Source of the DNA: Misgurnus anguillicaudatus
Lineage: Eukaryota; Chordata; Actinopteri; Cypriniformes; Cobitidae
Length of the DNA stretch: 64,000 bases
NCBI RefSeq assembly: GCF_027580225.2
Contig: NC_073357.2
Span: 43,796,001-43,860,000, forward strand
Reading direction: 5' to 3'
Made by a program: the position numbers and the translations under genes. The notes below the pieces were generated by a model that had not been told where the DNA came from, made no database searches, and worked only from the letters and a program-made list of their open reading frames with translations. Positions within the stretch are counted from its first letter, which is position 1. Each line of letters starts with the position of its first letter. Shown here in pieces: positions 11,721 through 22,948 of the stretch.

Positions 11721-12567
11721 GGGTGAAAATATTTTCAAGCCCACCCAAAAAGTTGCTAAGAGCTGCAGACATATTTCAAAACAATGTTTTAGTCAACAAG
11801 ACACTGATTATTATGACATAGCATTGGATTTGGTATCTTACACACCCAACTCAGAAACCGAAAAAAAAAAAAAACATATGTGGAAAAACATTATACATTT
11901 CCAATAATTTGGGGGAGATTGTCTTTTGGCAGCGTAAATACAAAACGCTCAACCTTGTGCAAACAATGTAAACAATTTGTGTTAACTAACCCCGCATTCG
12001 TTTTTGCCCCGCGCACCCCTTTATTTCATCTTTGTTTTTGTTTTGTGCAACTCAGTTTTAAATGGCCTCTTGTCCCTCCTCCATGTTGTTAGTTGAAATG
12101 TGGTCAAGAAGTAAATCTCATAATGTTATATACAAAAGTTTGTGTGAACGTATGGATTATAAAATACAAAATTGTCTAGTAATTAAAGCACCTAGTCCGC
12201 TATATACAGTAAAAGTGATACAGTATGTCTGTGATAAGTGTACAGCATTCATAAATAACCTTCAGTCTGTATTTGACCCAAATGGGAAAAACAAAAATCA
12301 CAAAACTGTAAATAGTCGCTGTAATTAATATGAAAATAACAACACAACATGAAGGCGCATCTGTTTCTTCAGCCTGATTTGAGGCAGTGCAGGACTGTCT
12401 AATGATGTAAACTCTCAGTGTGAGGATTTTAAATGTGTCCTGCTTCACTTCCAGCCCGGCTGGAGGTCAGTGTGATTGTTAATCTGATCCTGATCCTAGA
12501 CCTGCCTGTCTCTTTTACACCAGACAGCTTATTGTCATGATGATGGCCATGACAACCCTTACCCCCC

Positions 12568-12570
<3 letters not shown>
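11721..12570. other. Noncoding DNA
   Basis: An A-run lies near 11862-11875. No gene or repeat ends were recognised. Short open frames (11880-12448) have no domain. Confidence 0.4.
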
Positions 12571-12606
<36 letters not shown>

Positions 12607-12634
12607 TTCTCTCTCTCTCTCTCGCTCTCGCTTT
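12571..12634. repeat. (CT)n microsatellite
   Basis: Thirty-plus CT units with a few interruptions (CACTCTTT, CTCGCTCTCG). The 145-codon frame over it (12537-12974) is the Ser-Leu translation of this tract and is not a gene. Confidence 0.95.
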
Positions 12635-13487
12635 CTTCAGATTGTCTCATCACTCTGAAGGGAGCTCGTCTCTCACGCAGATACCTGATGGCCGACAGGC
12701 CTCAGCTTCCTGTGGGTCTGATAATCAACGTTCTGTCAAGGCTGTCAATATCCAGCAGAAGAAAAAGGGACCGGGGCCGACCCACATATACATACACATC
12801 CACACACACAAATACAAATACGTGCACATGCATGTGAATACACGCCCGCAGACTCTCAATCACAAGCTAAAGAGCCCATACAGTGACATATTCTCATATA
12901 TCCGCTATCATTATGTTATATCGCATACATACACCTGCTGTAAATCAGCTGTGGCTGTCAGGCCATGCTCTTAGTAAAGGATAGATTAGACAGTGTGCCT
13001 GGATCTCTCTTGATGAACGCTGTAGGCTTTATTAATTAGACCTAATAGTGATAAATGCTGGGCCTGTCGTCTACTCGCACTGACAGCAGACAGGGTTCAT
13101 GTGGCCTGCTGAAGCTCGGCGATGAAAAGAACGACAAAGCTTTAAACAGAAAGCTGACCTCTGTCGCCGTAGCCGTCGTCCTCTCACATAGAGATATCAT
13201 CAGAATGCATCAGTCATTAAATGTGATGACAGAGATGAAAGGACAGATTTCAGTCCACATGAAAAAAAAAACTGAGACATGGTCATCACATACTGTATAA
13301 AATGTAGTTTTTACAGCACATTTATATGGTAATTTGCATGGTTTTGTAAATCTCATTCATGCCTTTTTGTGCTTTGCTTTTGCTCCAGTGATGTTGGGTT
13401 TAGAGGTGGAGCTTCATTGTTGTTTTTATAATGATATGTTTTTGTCCAATTAGTTATAGTTAAGCATTCCTGTGAGATCAGGCTTCA
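12635..13487. other. Noncoding DNA, partly conserved-element-like
   Basis: A CA-rich stretch lies at 12783-12830. The part 12960-13060 (GCTTTATTAATTAGACCTAATAG) has homeodomain-like words. No gene is seen. Confidence 0.35.
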
Positions 13488-14144
13488 GTACTATTCGGAC
13501 GGGATTAGTTTACATAGGGAGGTGGGGTAAGGCAATTTTTATCAGAGCTTCTCAGTGATTTTAGTCCCGTCCGAATGCTCCATGTCTGTAATCCTGATTA
13601 CGGTGACTTTTACCTTCTGTAAAAAGGTCTGGAGAAATTACCTCAGGTAACATCAATCCAGTGCAAATAGACCAGCTGTAAATATACACGTACATTTTGT
13701 CATTTTCTGTTATTTTGCGGGTTTCTTTCAAATAAAAAAAGCACTTAAAGAAGAATTTAATTACGTTCTAGCTGGAAAAACAAGTCAGTGGCAAGTCAGT
13801 TAATGAATACCAAGACACAAACTTTAAAATAAAGTCAAATTCACTTCTCAGAGGCACGTAACTGTTCCTGAAACTGACGTTCTACCTAAACTGAAATTAA
13901 ACACAGTGTTTTCCTCGTCTGTGTAATGTTGTTTGCATGAGGAAGCAAGGTAATGTGCATGTGATGACGAGAGAGGTGACGCGCTGCACAATCGAGTTAC
14001 TTCTGAATGTCCCAACTTCTGAATGTTTTACTGCGATTTCTAATCCCGTCCAAATTGACCATCAATATTACAGACGTCCTGTGGTAAAATAAATTACATC
14101 ACGCCATCTACCTCCGTAAAACTAACCCAGTCCGAATAGGGCTT
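13488..14144. mobile_element. CTATTCGGACGGG-ended DNA element, copy A
   Basis: The left end CTATTCGGACGGGATTAG and the inverted right end CTATTCGGACTGGGTTAG form terminal repeats. Further AGTCCCGTCCGAAT and AATCCCGTCCAAAT motifs sit subterminally inside each end. The same layout recurs at 58467-59330. No transposase is encoded. Right ends of both copies continue into GCTTAAG; I could not define the target duplication, so the superfamily is unassigned. Confidence 0.7.
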
Positions 14145-14260
14145 AAGTTTTCATTAGTATTCATTGTATGTTTTCATTGTACTTGTATGTTTTAAAGGGG
14201 TGACCGGCGCTAGATGTCACACTTTTTACATCAAATATTTCTCAGGGTAAGTCAATATTT

Positions 14261-14848
14261 TTAAAGAGCCCATATTTTCCTTTTCAAGATTTAATTTTTT
14301 TGTGTGTATGTGTGTGTGTTTAATAAATGTTAACAATCTGCAAATTTAAAAATCCCAAAGTCTACGATGATGCAAGTTATCGTCTCCAACTGAAATCTTT
14401 TTTCTTGAACAGTTTACTTCCTCGGTCTGTTGATGTGGACAAGATGGACATCATTATAAACCCGCACGCTTCTGAAATACAGCCTGTAAGTAATCTATAT
14501 TTTCATATTTAAAGAATTTACTACTGACTATTTAAACCATGATTCAATGATGCACAAGAGGTATTCGGCCAATCACAATGCATTGTAGAGCTGGCCAATT
14601 AGAGAACACCGCACTTTTCAGAACGATAAGCTTTGTAGAAATTGACACATTTCAGAACGCCAGGGCATAAAGGAGCAACAAAAAATACAAAAAAATCATT
14701 TTAGCAATGTAATACGGGATCTGTAAAGTTATTTTCTGTACAGACACACATGTCCTCTTCTGACATCATGCCGAAATAGAAGAAAAAGTTGGGAATAAAT
14801 TTACAAACAAAAAAATAGTAATAATTTGCCATATTGCACTTTCAAGAC
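14261..14848. mobile_element. TTAAAGAGC-ended element, copy A
   Basis: It begins TTAAAGAGCCCATATTTTCC. It shares internal words with the copy at 23921-24379: GGCCAATCACA, GAGCTGGCCAATTAGAGAACAC, GCACTTTTCAGAACG and AAAAAT/GGAGC blocks. The right end is inferred from TGCACTTTCAA. It is non-coding and probably non-autonomous; the boundary at the right is uncertain. Confidence 0.55.
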
Positions 14849-15200
14849 TGCACATATTTTATAAACGGATGTTATTAGATCAAAATTCCATAAGAGTATC
14901 ATGTTGTTTAGCTTGAATGATTATGTGATGCAGTTTTAGACTCTTTCAGACTAAATTACCGTACGGTACAGACATATTTCGAAACACACTTAAATGTTCT
15001 GAAACTAAATGTGTCATCATCTTAAAAAATCATCTAATCTGAAGACATGCCAACATATGAATTTCTATTTTTAGAAAATAAAAATGTTATTTAATGAAAA
15101 CATTTAGTTTTGAAATAATAAAATAATGAAAAATAAGAGCCTGTTAGATTCAATACTTCCGAGCCCCTAAGGTGACTTTGGAGTAAAAAAATCTAAAGTA
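14849..15200. other. AT-rich noncoding DNA
   Basis: No gene or repeat structure is evident. Confidence 0.4.
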
Positions 15201-15207
15201 TACTTTC

Positions 15208-15420
15208 ATGTGCTCACGTGAAACTTTCGCGTGCTCATGTGAAACTTTTACATGCTCACGAAAAACTTTTGCATGCTCACGCGAAACCTTGATATGCAGA
15301 TTTTTAGTTTCAAGTGTTTCAAGAAGTTTAGTTTCACGTGCGCGCACAAAATTTTCATGTGCGCACGCGAAACTAAACGCGATAGTTTCACATGCGCCCG
15401 CGAAACTAAACTTTATTAAA
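15208..15420. repeat. 21-bp tandem repeat, degenerating to the right
   Basis: Four 21-bp units of the form GTGCTCACGTGAAACTTTCGC lie at about 15213-15296, followed by looser GTGCGCACGCGAAACT units to 15420. Because 21 is a multiple of three, both strands stay open (138 and 84 codons), giving false repetitive frames (CSRETFA on plus, SREHAKV on minus). It contains several CACGTG-like E-box words. Confidence 0.7.
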
Positions 15421-15447
15421 TTTTTTCTCCATGTCCTCTTAGAGCCC

Positions 15448-15931
<484 letters not shown>

Positions 15932-16246
15932 ATACTGTTTATAAAAGCATCTTAGGCTAAAACGGCAAGAAGCTGCTTGATAAAATCACAAGATTATGAC
16001 TTGTCTACATTGAATATACTACAATATCTCACAACATAAGTCCTATAGTTACTTTTGTGTTACTCCATAGTTTTGATAAGTTTAGTATTATTCTAAAGTG
16101 TGGGTAGAAATGTAAAATTATTGTTTCTAAACTTTTGAACAGTACTGCAGTGCTCTTGAAATTGTTAAATGTCTTAAATATTCACTTCCTCTTCTCCGAT
16201 TTTCCCAAAGTTGTTTTAACTTTGTCCCATTGTTATGCTTTGTAAA

Positions 16247-16248
<2 letters not shown>
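15932..16248. other. Noncoding DNA
   Basis: AT-rich sequence; no gene or repeat ends seen. Confidence 0.4.

Positions 16249-16315
<67 letters not shown>
16249..16315. repeat. (TG)n microsatellite
   Basis: About 33 uninterrupted TG units. Alternating purine-pyrimidine sequence of this type can form Z-DNA. Confidence 0.97.
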
Positions 16316-16317
<2 letters not shown>

Positions 16318-16521
16318 CTGGTAATCATCACGTTGTGGGCATCATGGGGAAACAAGCTTATACATCAAACAAAATTATGTTTCTTGAAAATCTGAAGTAG
16401 GAGAAAGTTTTCAATAATGGTTGGGGTTAGGGTTTGTGTTAGTGGAATGGAATATAATATACAGTTTGTACAGTATAAAAACATCTATGGAATGTCCCTG
16501 GCAATAATAGAAACCAGAATT

Positions 16522-16557
16522 TGTGTGTGTGTGTGTGTGTGTGTGCGTGTGTGTGTG
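16522..16557. repeat. (TG)n microsatellite, second tract
   Basis: About 18 units with one CG interruption. Confidence 0.93.
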
Positions 16558-17400
16558 AAGCCCGTCTGTTCATCCACTGACCCCTGAATCAGTTAAGAAG
16601 ACAGTCTGACATCAACCGTAATGAGAATAAATGAAATGATTGAGTCTCATCAAGCAACACACACAGACATCTCTCTTCATCACCCTCTTTTACACCCAGC
16701 AGCAACAATGAAAAATTAGACCTAATTAGTTGCACAGTACAGGGGAACCTTTGTTGAGGACTTTATGTGAAACACTATCCAGCAAGAATTACACATTTAT
16801 GTAAATTCCCATACAAATAACAGCTGAACTAATGGGCTATCAGGCAGACTTTACAACATCAGCAGCGTGCCTGACACGTGACAGGTGACCTGAATCCTCC
16901 ATGATATAATGAGGGTTTTCATCACTCTCTCTTGAGTGATTGTATTTCCAAGCAGTCGTGTTAGCAGAGAGGAACCTCACATCAGTTGAGACCGTCCTCC
17001 TTAATGATGGCTTCCTGTGAGCTAAGTGCTGCATAGAGTCGCATCTTCTGATCGCATCAGCAGACTGCTGCACAGCCAGCATGTCAAACACAGACAGACA
17101 CATCTCCATGTCACTGAGAAATGATTATATACCGTCATCGCAATCCATGTGTTGTCAGGTCCAGCTCAGATCCACAGTGTTATACAACTACCACATGCAG
17201 TCTTGGTAGTGGATGGTCAATAGTTTTGATAAATCAAAAAATGTAACTTAATTTAGTTTAGATTAATTTAGTTTAGATTAACTTAGCTGAACATGATAAT
17301 TAATGTTAGTGTCTACTCCAAACCAGCTTCCTTGTAAACAAGCAAGAGCTATTAGCTAGGTTAGGCTGGCTGTATTGAGATGTTTTAACAAACCAACGCT
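16558..17400. other. Single-copy noncoding DNA, candidate regulatory block
   Basis: The stretch of about 16820-17110 is of balanced composition with E-box words side by side (GACACGTGACAGGTGACC near 16873-16890) and no transposon hallmarks. No coding frame with a domain is present. Conservation should be tested. Confidence 0.35.
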
Positions 17401-17610
17401 ACACTCACAGAAATAAAGGTACAAAAGTTGTCACTGGGACAGAACCGTTTCAAAAAGGTACACCTTTGTACCCAAAAAGTGCATATTAGTACTTCAAAGG
17501 TACATATTGGCAGTTCAACGATACATATTTGTTCCTAAATGTTATATTAGGACATTTTTTTAAAAGGTACTGCCCCATTTACAGCTTTGTACCTTTATTT
17601 TTGACAGTGT
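17401..17610. mobile_element. Short inverted-repeat element with GGTACA motifs
   Basis: The left end ACACTCACAGAAATAAAGGT and inverted right end ACACTGTCAAAAATAAAGGT pair over about 25 bp, followed by ACAAA/GCTG. The interior repeats AAAGGTACA, a small non-coding element of about 210 bp. Confidence 0.7.
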
Positions 17611-17708
17611 TTCTCATGGCAATTCATACATATTTTATTAAGTGACTAATTCGTATTAATCGGGTGTGCCTCATAAGTCCTGAAAAGTGAAGCCACTGGG
17701 TCTTTGAT

Positions 17709-17721
17709 CGCCCCCTGGTGG
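17709..17721 (-). promoter_or_regulatory. CTCF-core-like site inside a repeat
   Basis: On the minus strand the sequence reads CCACCAGGGGGCG, matching the well-known CTCF core. It is carried by the repeat at 17665-18553, so copies of that repeat could spread the site. Occupancy is unknown. Confidence 0.4.
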
Positions 17722-17939
17722 CTGGCTGCACCCTCTACATTCAAACGTATCTGCTCTAAATAAAAAAAATTTACACTTCCAATAAAAGTTTCTCAAAGAT
17801 GGTTTTGGTCCTTTCAAGTAGTTGTTATCACCCTGATATACTGTAAGCTCAAGTGTTAATTTTTATGATAAGTTTCATTTTAACTAGTAATTTGATGCTA
17901 TAAAAACGGGGCGTGTGGTTAAAATTGGTGTGGTTCAAT

Positions 17940-18348
17940 AGACCCCTTCACAGTTCACGTCACAGGCGGTTCCCACTTCGCATATCGGGGTCAGAAAAGT
18001 CATTACAGCAGATTGAGTTGCGTATTATTCGGTGTAGTCAAAAAGGCCTACTTGCATCGCAGGCTTTGGAAATCGCACCAGGTCTGCCTTTAAGTTTTTC
18101 GGGATTCATGCAGAATCTCAAAAACAAAAAAATACAACATCTGTGGTTGCAAGCAATTAAACGTGCAGAGTGGGACAATGCAAAGATCAAAGAGGCTTGT
18201 GTTTGTAGTGCTCACTTCATTTCAGGTAATTCATAATTTTTCAGCCCTGTTAGATTAAACTAGAAAGCCTAAATGGTATGAACAGTTTGACCTCATGCTG
18301 TGCGCGCACCCGATAGTCATTCAATGTTTACAAACTTTGAAGGGGTCT
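17940..18348 (+). mobile_element. THAP-domain DNA transposon relic, copy A
   Basis: The ends are AGACCCCTTCACAGTT and (inverted) AGACCCCTTCAAAGTT, flanked by AT on both sides (17938-17939 and 18349-18350). Between them the plus frame 17913-18236 ends in a THAP-like stretch: LPLSFSGF, then WLQAIKRAEW, then CVCSAHF, corresponding to the SFHRFP, W and C-x-x-H parts of the THAP zinc finger. P, Kolobok and ISL2EU transposases carry such domains. The 2-bp AT flanks favour an ISL2EU-like element, but this is inference. Everything after the THAP end is deleted. Confidence 0.7.
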
Positions 18349-18614
18349 ATTGGTCGCACAAGCGTTTGGGCAGAACTTTGATACCGCGGCTCCACCTCTG
18401 GCTCCACGGACGATTCCTTCTGCACATGCCTTGGCTCCAAACTGACGTTTTTACGTAACATGGCGGCGGACATGGTCGGACATTTTTGGCTTCAATTTAT
18501 TGCAATGGAGGGAGGCGACGTCGCGTTGTCCATCTTTTTTTACAGTCTATGGTATTAATCCATATGACCACATTCGTATACTTTTGTATGATTTGCCATT
18601 GCCCCTGCGATGTT

Positions 18615-18635
18615 GGGGTTGGGGCGGGGTTAGGG
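18615..18635 (+). other. G-quadruplex motif
   Basis: Four G runs (4, 4, 4 and 3) separated by loops TT, C and TTA, a canonical short-loop quadruplex pattern. It lies 17 bp left of the hAT element at 18653. Confidence 0.7.
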
Positions 18636-18652
18636 TACGAATATTCGCCTAT

Positions 18653-19388
18653 CAGTGTTGGGACAGTTCACTTTCTACATGAACTAGTTCAAAGTTCAGT
18701 TCACAAATTTTAAAATAAAATAGTTCAGTTCATAGTTCATATTTCAACATTTTGAACTAGTTCCAAAAATGAACTAATTTATATTTCTTTTTTTTTTAAA
18801 TCACTAAAACTATTGTAGCCCATATAGAACCACAGACACTGAAGCTAAATGCGTCAGATTTCATCTTCATATCCAACTTTAAATCCTTATCCAACCTGGG
18901 TTTACATTAGCATTGACTGTCTTTTAATTTTTGTAGTTGCTTGCACATACCTTGAAAGGCTAGCCGGGTGCTTCAAGGGGGTCGCACACCGGGCGAGAAG
19001 CGCTGCACGGCGTCGCGTGTAGGACAACTCGCAGGTATTGCACACCGCACCTGCACGTTAAATAGCGTGAGCTTAGTCAGAGTCTATTTCAAGATCCAGA
19101 ATATGCGTTAGCAGTCTATGTTAAGCGTTAACAATTTGGGACAAATATGATGTTATTTGTGTGTTGTATGTGTGTTTTAGTCGGGTTTTCGCCTGGAAGA
19201 CTCTACCGAAATTTGGCACCCTATTGAACGTCATGAAACTGAGAGAGCGTGCCGTTCACAAACACCAGAATGAACGATTTCACAGTAACGTTTATAAGGC
19301 AGTAATACAGTACGTTCAGTTCACGTTGCCCAAAATATGAACGAGTTCATAAACTTTCGTTTAATGAACTAGTTCAGGCACAACACTG
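18653..19388. mobile_element. Non-autonomous hAT element with GAACTAGTTC arrays
   Basis: The ends are CAGTGTTGGGACAGTTCACT and (inverted) CAGTGTTGTGCCTGAACTAG. Flanks TCGCCTAT (18645-18652) and TCACCTAT (19389-19396) agree at 7 of 8 positions, an 8-bp hAT-type duplication. Multiple GAACTAGTTCA and GTTCAGTTCA words in both subterminal regions probably served as transposase binding sites. No transposase frame remains in 736 bp. Confidence 0.8.
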
Positions 19389-19396
19389 TCACCTAT

Positions 19397-19743
19397 GTAC
19401 GATTTCTCCTGAGATCAGGCTGAATAGCAGCGTTTCCATATAGGGGCCAAAAGGCAGGTGCTTGAGTACCACCTGGGGTCAGTCTTTTTTTATATGAAGC
19501 TTTACAAACACAAAAGTTGGATAAAGGCTTTTTTAAAAGAATAACTCAAAGTTGCTTCACATTTCAGCTGGATCAAAAGTAATGTGAATGGTAGAGTGAC
19601 TAATCTAATAAGAAGGAATCAGCAGTGTTTAGTCAAAGATTCAAACATGATTAGCCACAGAGAGCACACTTACGGTATAGAGCACTACACAGAAACAATG
19701 CATTAAAATAGAAGATTATTTGTGGCTATTTACTGCCCCTCTT

Positions 19744-19803
<60 letters not shown>

Positions 19804-21114
19804 TCTCTCTCTCTCTCTCTTTGTTGTGTGCAATGGGCATTCTTCAAAGCACTTCTCCATTTAACAAACCCTGCTGACGGTTTGTTTTTGCTTTCTCTCT
19901 GCCTATCTCTCTCCTCTCGTTCTCCTTCTGTCTCAGTGTTAATTAAAGCAGGAGCACGCATGTGACTCCACTTCAGACTAGGAGTGCAGCGGGCTAATTA
20001 ACCTCGCCTGTCCCTCCGCGCAACTTAGCCCCACAACCACCATTATGGCTTTAATATGCCAAATTAGAAACTGATTTTGAACTGCATCTGCCCTGAAGAG
20101 AAATATTGATCCCTACTCTCACTTTTTTCTCTCTCTCTCTTTCTTTCTTCCTCTCTCTCTCTTTTCTTTTTCGTCTTTCTACCCACTGGCAATTTGGTCT
20201 TGTGGTTCAGTTCTATTGCCTAAATTAGTTATCCGATTGGTCCCTTTGATTAATGATGGGGGCCCTTGCTTCATTACACATGACAACACAGAATAATCAG
20301 AGCACACCAACACACACACACAAACACACTCTCACAAACTACTTCTGTTTTGTCAACCTTCCCCTGAAGTGCATTTATAGAATTATTTAGCATATAGTTG
20401 GCTATAATTTATTTGTACGACACTTTTCTCGATCAGGAGCCATTGTAGAGTGTCATATATAGATAGGAAAACAAGGTAAACTAGATGTGCAAATCAATGA
20501 GTGGAACCCTGGGGAATTTGAGCTGTATAATGAAGATGCAAGACTTGACCCCGCCTGTATTCCAACCTGTCAATGTATGCCAGTAGAAAAGTGATACCAC
20601 ATTTTTAGCCAGAGAATTACTTCAGCATACTCATTCAGATGCACTCGTATGATGCCTTTTATACTGCGGTGGGCTCTGTCCCGCTCTCCCTCTCTTTTTC
20701 TATCCTCAAAGCGTTTGCCTGTATCACTCAGTATGGGTGTCTTTTTGTTTATTCTTTTATGATATGTCTTTGTATGGATTTGGTCTCGCTGGCCTTGCGG
20801 GAAATGCTGCATTACTTTGTAGTTGGAAAGAATGATTAATTTATTTATTTTTGTTGATTTTGTGTGTGTTGATGAAATGATCAATGTGATTCAAAACAAT
20901 AACAGCCAAACGAAAAAAGTGGGCATTCAGGTTGAATGGCTGTTGCAGTTAATTAAGTGGAATTTAATTTAATCTGCTCCCATTGATTACAGTATTTGGA
21001 TTGATGCTTATTGCTGCAATACAGCCAAAAATACACAGCACTTTTCTTTAAAAATTATACATTTAAATCTAATACCTCAAATGTATCGTAACACTACTAT
21101 GTTGAGTTTTGACA
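19397..21114. other. Noncoding DNA with CT tracts
   Basis: It holds the (CT)n tract at 19741 and a looser CT-rich stretch at 20120-20170. The segments 19960-20080 (GCTAATTAACC) and 20215-20290 (CAGTTCTATTGCCTAAATTAG) are single-copy and conserved-element-like. No gene. Confidence 0.4.
19741..19822. repeat. (CT)n microsatellite
   Basis: About 80 bp of CT repeats with a single CACT interruption. The Ser-Leu and Arg-Glu frames on the two strands are artefacts. Confidence 0.96.
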
Positions 21115-22370
21115 TTTTTCTGACGTTTTGGTCGACGTTGGGTTTTGACGTCAGGCCGATTTTGGGTTTTGACGTCAAAACAATGTTGGGTTTTGACATC
21201 AGGCCGACGTTAGGTTTTTAACGTATGGCCAGCTTTGGATTTAGACGTCAGGCCGACTTTGGGTTTTGACATCATTCTGACATTGGGTTTTGACGTCTGG
21301 TCAATGTTGGGTTTTGACAACAATATGACGTTGGATTTTGACATCAGGCTGATGTTGGTTTTTAACGTCAGTATGACGTTGGATTTTGACGTCAGTATGA
21401 CGTTGGATTTTGACGTCAAGCTGACGTTGGGTTTTGACGTCAGGCTGACGTTGGGTTTTGACGTCAGGCTGACGTTGGGTTTTGACGTCAGGCTGACTTT
21501 GGGTTTTAAAGTCAGGCTGACATTGGATATTGACATCAGGCTGACGTTGGATATTGATGTCAGGCTGACATTGGATATTGACGTCAGGCTGAAGTTGGGT
21601 TTTGACGTCAGTATGAAGTTGGGTTTTGACGACAGGCTGACATTGGGTTTTGACGTCAGGCTGACGTTGGGTTTTGACGTCAGGCTGACGTTGAATTTTG
21701 ACGTCAGGCTGACGTTGAATTTTGACGTCAGTATGACGTTGAATTTTGACGTCAGTATGACGTTGAGTGTTGACGTCAGGCTGACGTTGGATTTCGACGT
21801 CAGGCTGTCTTTGGATTTTGACGTCAGCATGACGTTGGGTTTTGACTTCAGGCTGACGTTGGATTTTGACGTCAGAATGATGTTGGGTTTAGATGTCAGG
21901 CTGACGTTGGCTTTTGATGTCAGGCTGATGTTGGATTTTGACGTCAGACTGACATTTGGTTTTGACATCAGCCTGATGTTGGATTTTGACGTCAGTATGA
22001 CGTTGGGTGTTGACGTCAGGCTGACGTTGGATTTCGACGTCAGGCTGACGTTGGATTTCGACGTCAGCATGACATTGGGTTTTGACTTCAGAATGATGTT
22101 GGGTTTAGATGTCAGGCTGACGTTGGCTTTTGATGTCAGGCTGATGTTGGACTTTGACGTCAGACTGACATTGGGTTTTGACGTCAGGCTGATATTGGAT
22201 TTTGACGTCAGGCTGATGTTGGATTTTGACGTCAGGCTGACGTTGGATTTTGACATCAGAATGACGTTGGGTTTAGATGTCAGGCTGACATTGGCTTTTG
22301 AAGTCAGGCTGATGTTGGATTTTGATCTCAGTATGATGTTGGGTTTTAAAGTCATTCTAAGATTGGGTTT
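21115..22370. repeat. 24-bp minisatellite, about 52 units, carrying CRE-type sites
   Basis: The consensus unit is TTGACGTCAGGCTGACGTTGGGTT in some phase, with variants GTATGACG and GGATTTTGAC. By hand count the array holds about 24 perfect TGACGTCA octamers (the palindromic cAMP response element) plus many TGACGTTG near-sites. As 24 is a multiple of three and units lack stops, both strands are open for about 390 codons (FDVRLTLG on plus, SNVSLTSK on minus). Neither has a start context, hydrophobic pattern or known fold, so I call this tandem DNA, not a gene. Confidence 0.93.
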
Positions 22371-22426
22371 TGCAAAAATTTACAAAAAAATTTTGTTGCC
22401 TTTGTTTAATTAACTCAGGTTTACAA

Positions 22427-22948
22427 GTCATTCAAACTACTATTATTTATCTTGACAAGAGATAAGTTGCTACAACTTATAAAATGTCTGATTTTAACTA
22501 TATCTTACAAGTTATAACATCTCCCCTACTGTATATACCCCTTCACGGTTCACATCACAGGCGGTTCGCACTGCGCATCTCGGGGTCAGAAAAGTCATTA
22601 CAGCAGATTGAGTTGCGTATTATTCGGTATCGTCAAAAGTGCCTACTTACGTCGTGGGCTGTGAAAATCGCACTAGGTCTTCCATTAAGTTTTCGCGATT
22701 CATGCAGAATCTCAAAAACAAATAAATACAACATTTGCGGCTGCAAGCAATTAACGTGCAGTTTGGAACAATGCAAATTTTAAAGACGCTTGTGTTTGTA
22801 GTCATAATTTTTCAGCCCTGTTAGATTAAATTATAAAGCCTGGATGGTATGAACAGTTTGACCCCATGCTGCGCGCCCGATCATTCAATGTTTACAAACC
22901 TTGAAGGGGTCTATAGTCAAGATAAATAAAAGTAAGTTTAAATGACCA
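22427..22948. mobile_element. Inverted-repeat element split by THAP relic B
   Basis: The left arm GTCATTCAAACTACTATTAT plus TTATCTTGAC (about 22427-22458) pairs with the right arm GTCAAGATAAATAAAAGTAA (22916-22935) and beyond. Only spacer and the THAP-type insertion lie between. It adjoins the end of the 24-bp array, which may itself belong to the same host element. Confidence 0.5.
22535..22912 (+). mobile_element. THAP-domain DNA transposon relic, copy B
   Basis: A second copy of the 17940-18348 element: CCCCTTCACGGTTCACATCA at the left and TTGAAGGGGTCT at the right, AT on both flanks (22533-22534 and 22913-22914). The coding remnant has lost the THAP C-terminal cysteine-histidine part (frame breaks near 22760), so it is more decayed than copy A. 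Both copies share the same internal deletion, implying they spread as a non-autonomous subfamily. Confidence 0.7.

Larger units (their letters stand above)
17665..18553. mobile_element. Repeat element ending CCATCTTTTTTTACAGTCTATGG, split
   Basis: The left part carries GTGAAGCCACTGGGTC and GCCCCCTGGTGGCTGGCTGC. The right part ends CCATCTTTTTTTACAGTCTATGG, which recurs inverted at 35706-35731. The THAP relic at 17940-18348 interrupts it. No protein is encoded. Limits are approximate. Confidence 0.5.

Noticed and set aside
12537..12974. 145-codon frame
   Set aside because: The N-terminal half is the translation of the CT microsatellite; the rest is His/Thr-rich CA repeat.
19716..19965. Arg-Glu-rich and Ser-Leu-rich frames
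   Set aside because: Artefacts of the CT microsatellite.
21210..22413. Open frames of 381 and 392 codons on opposite strands
   Set aside because: Both are translations of a 24-bp tandem repeat lacking stops; no signal peptide, fold or start context, and both strands are equally open.
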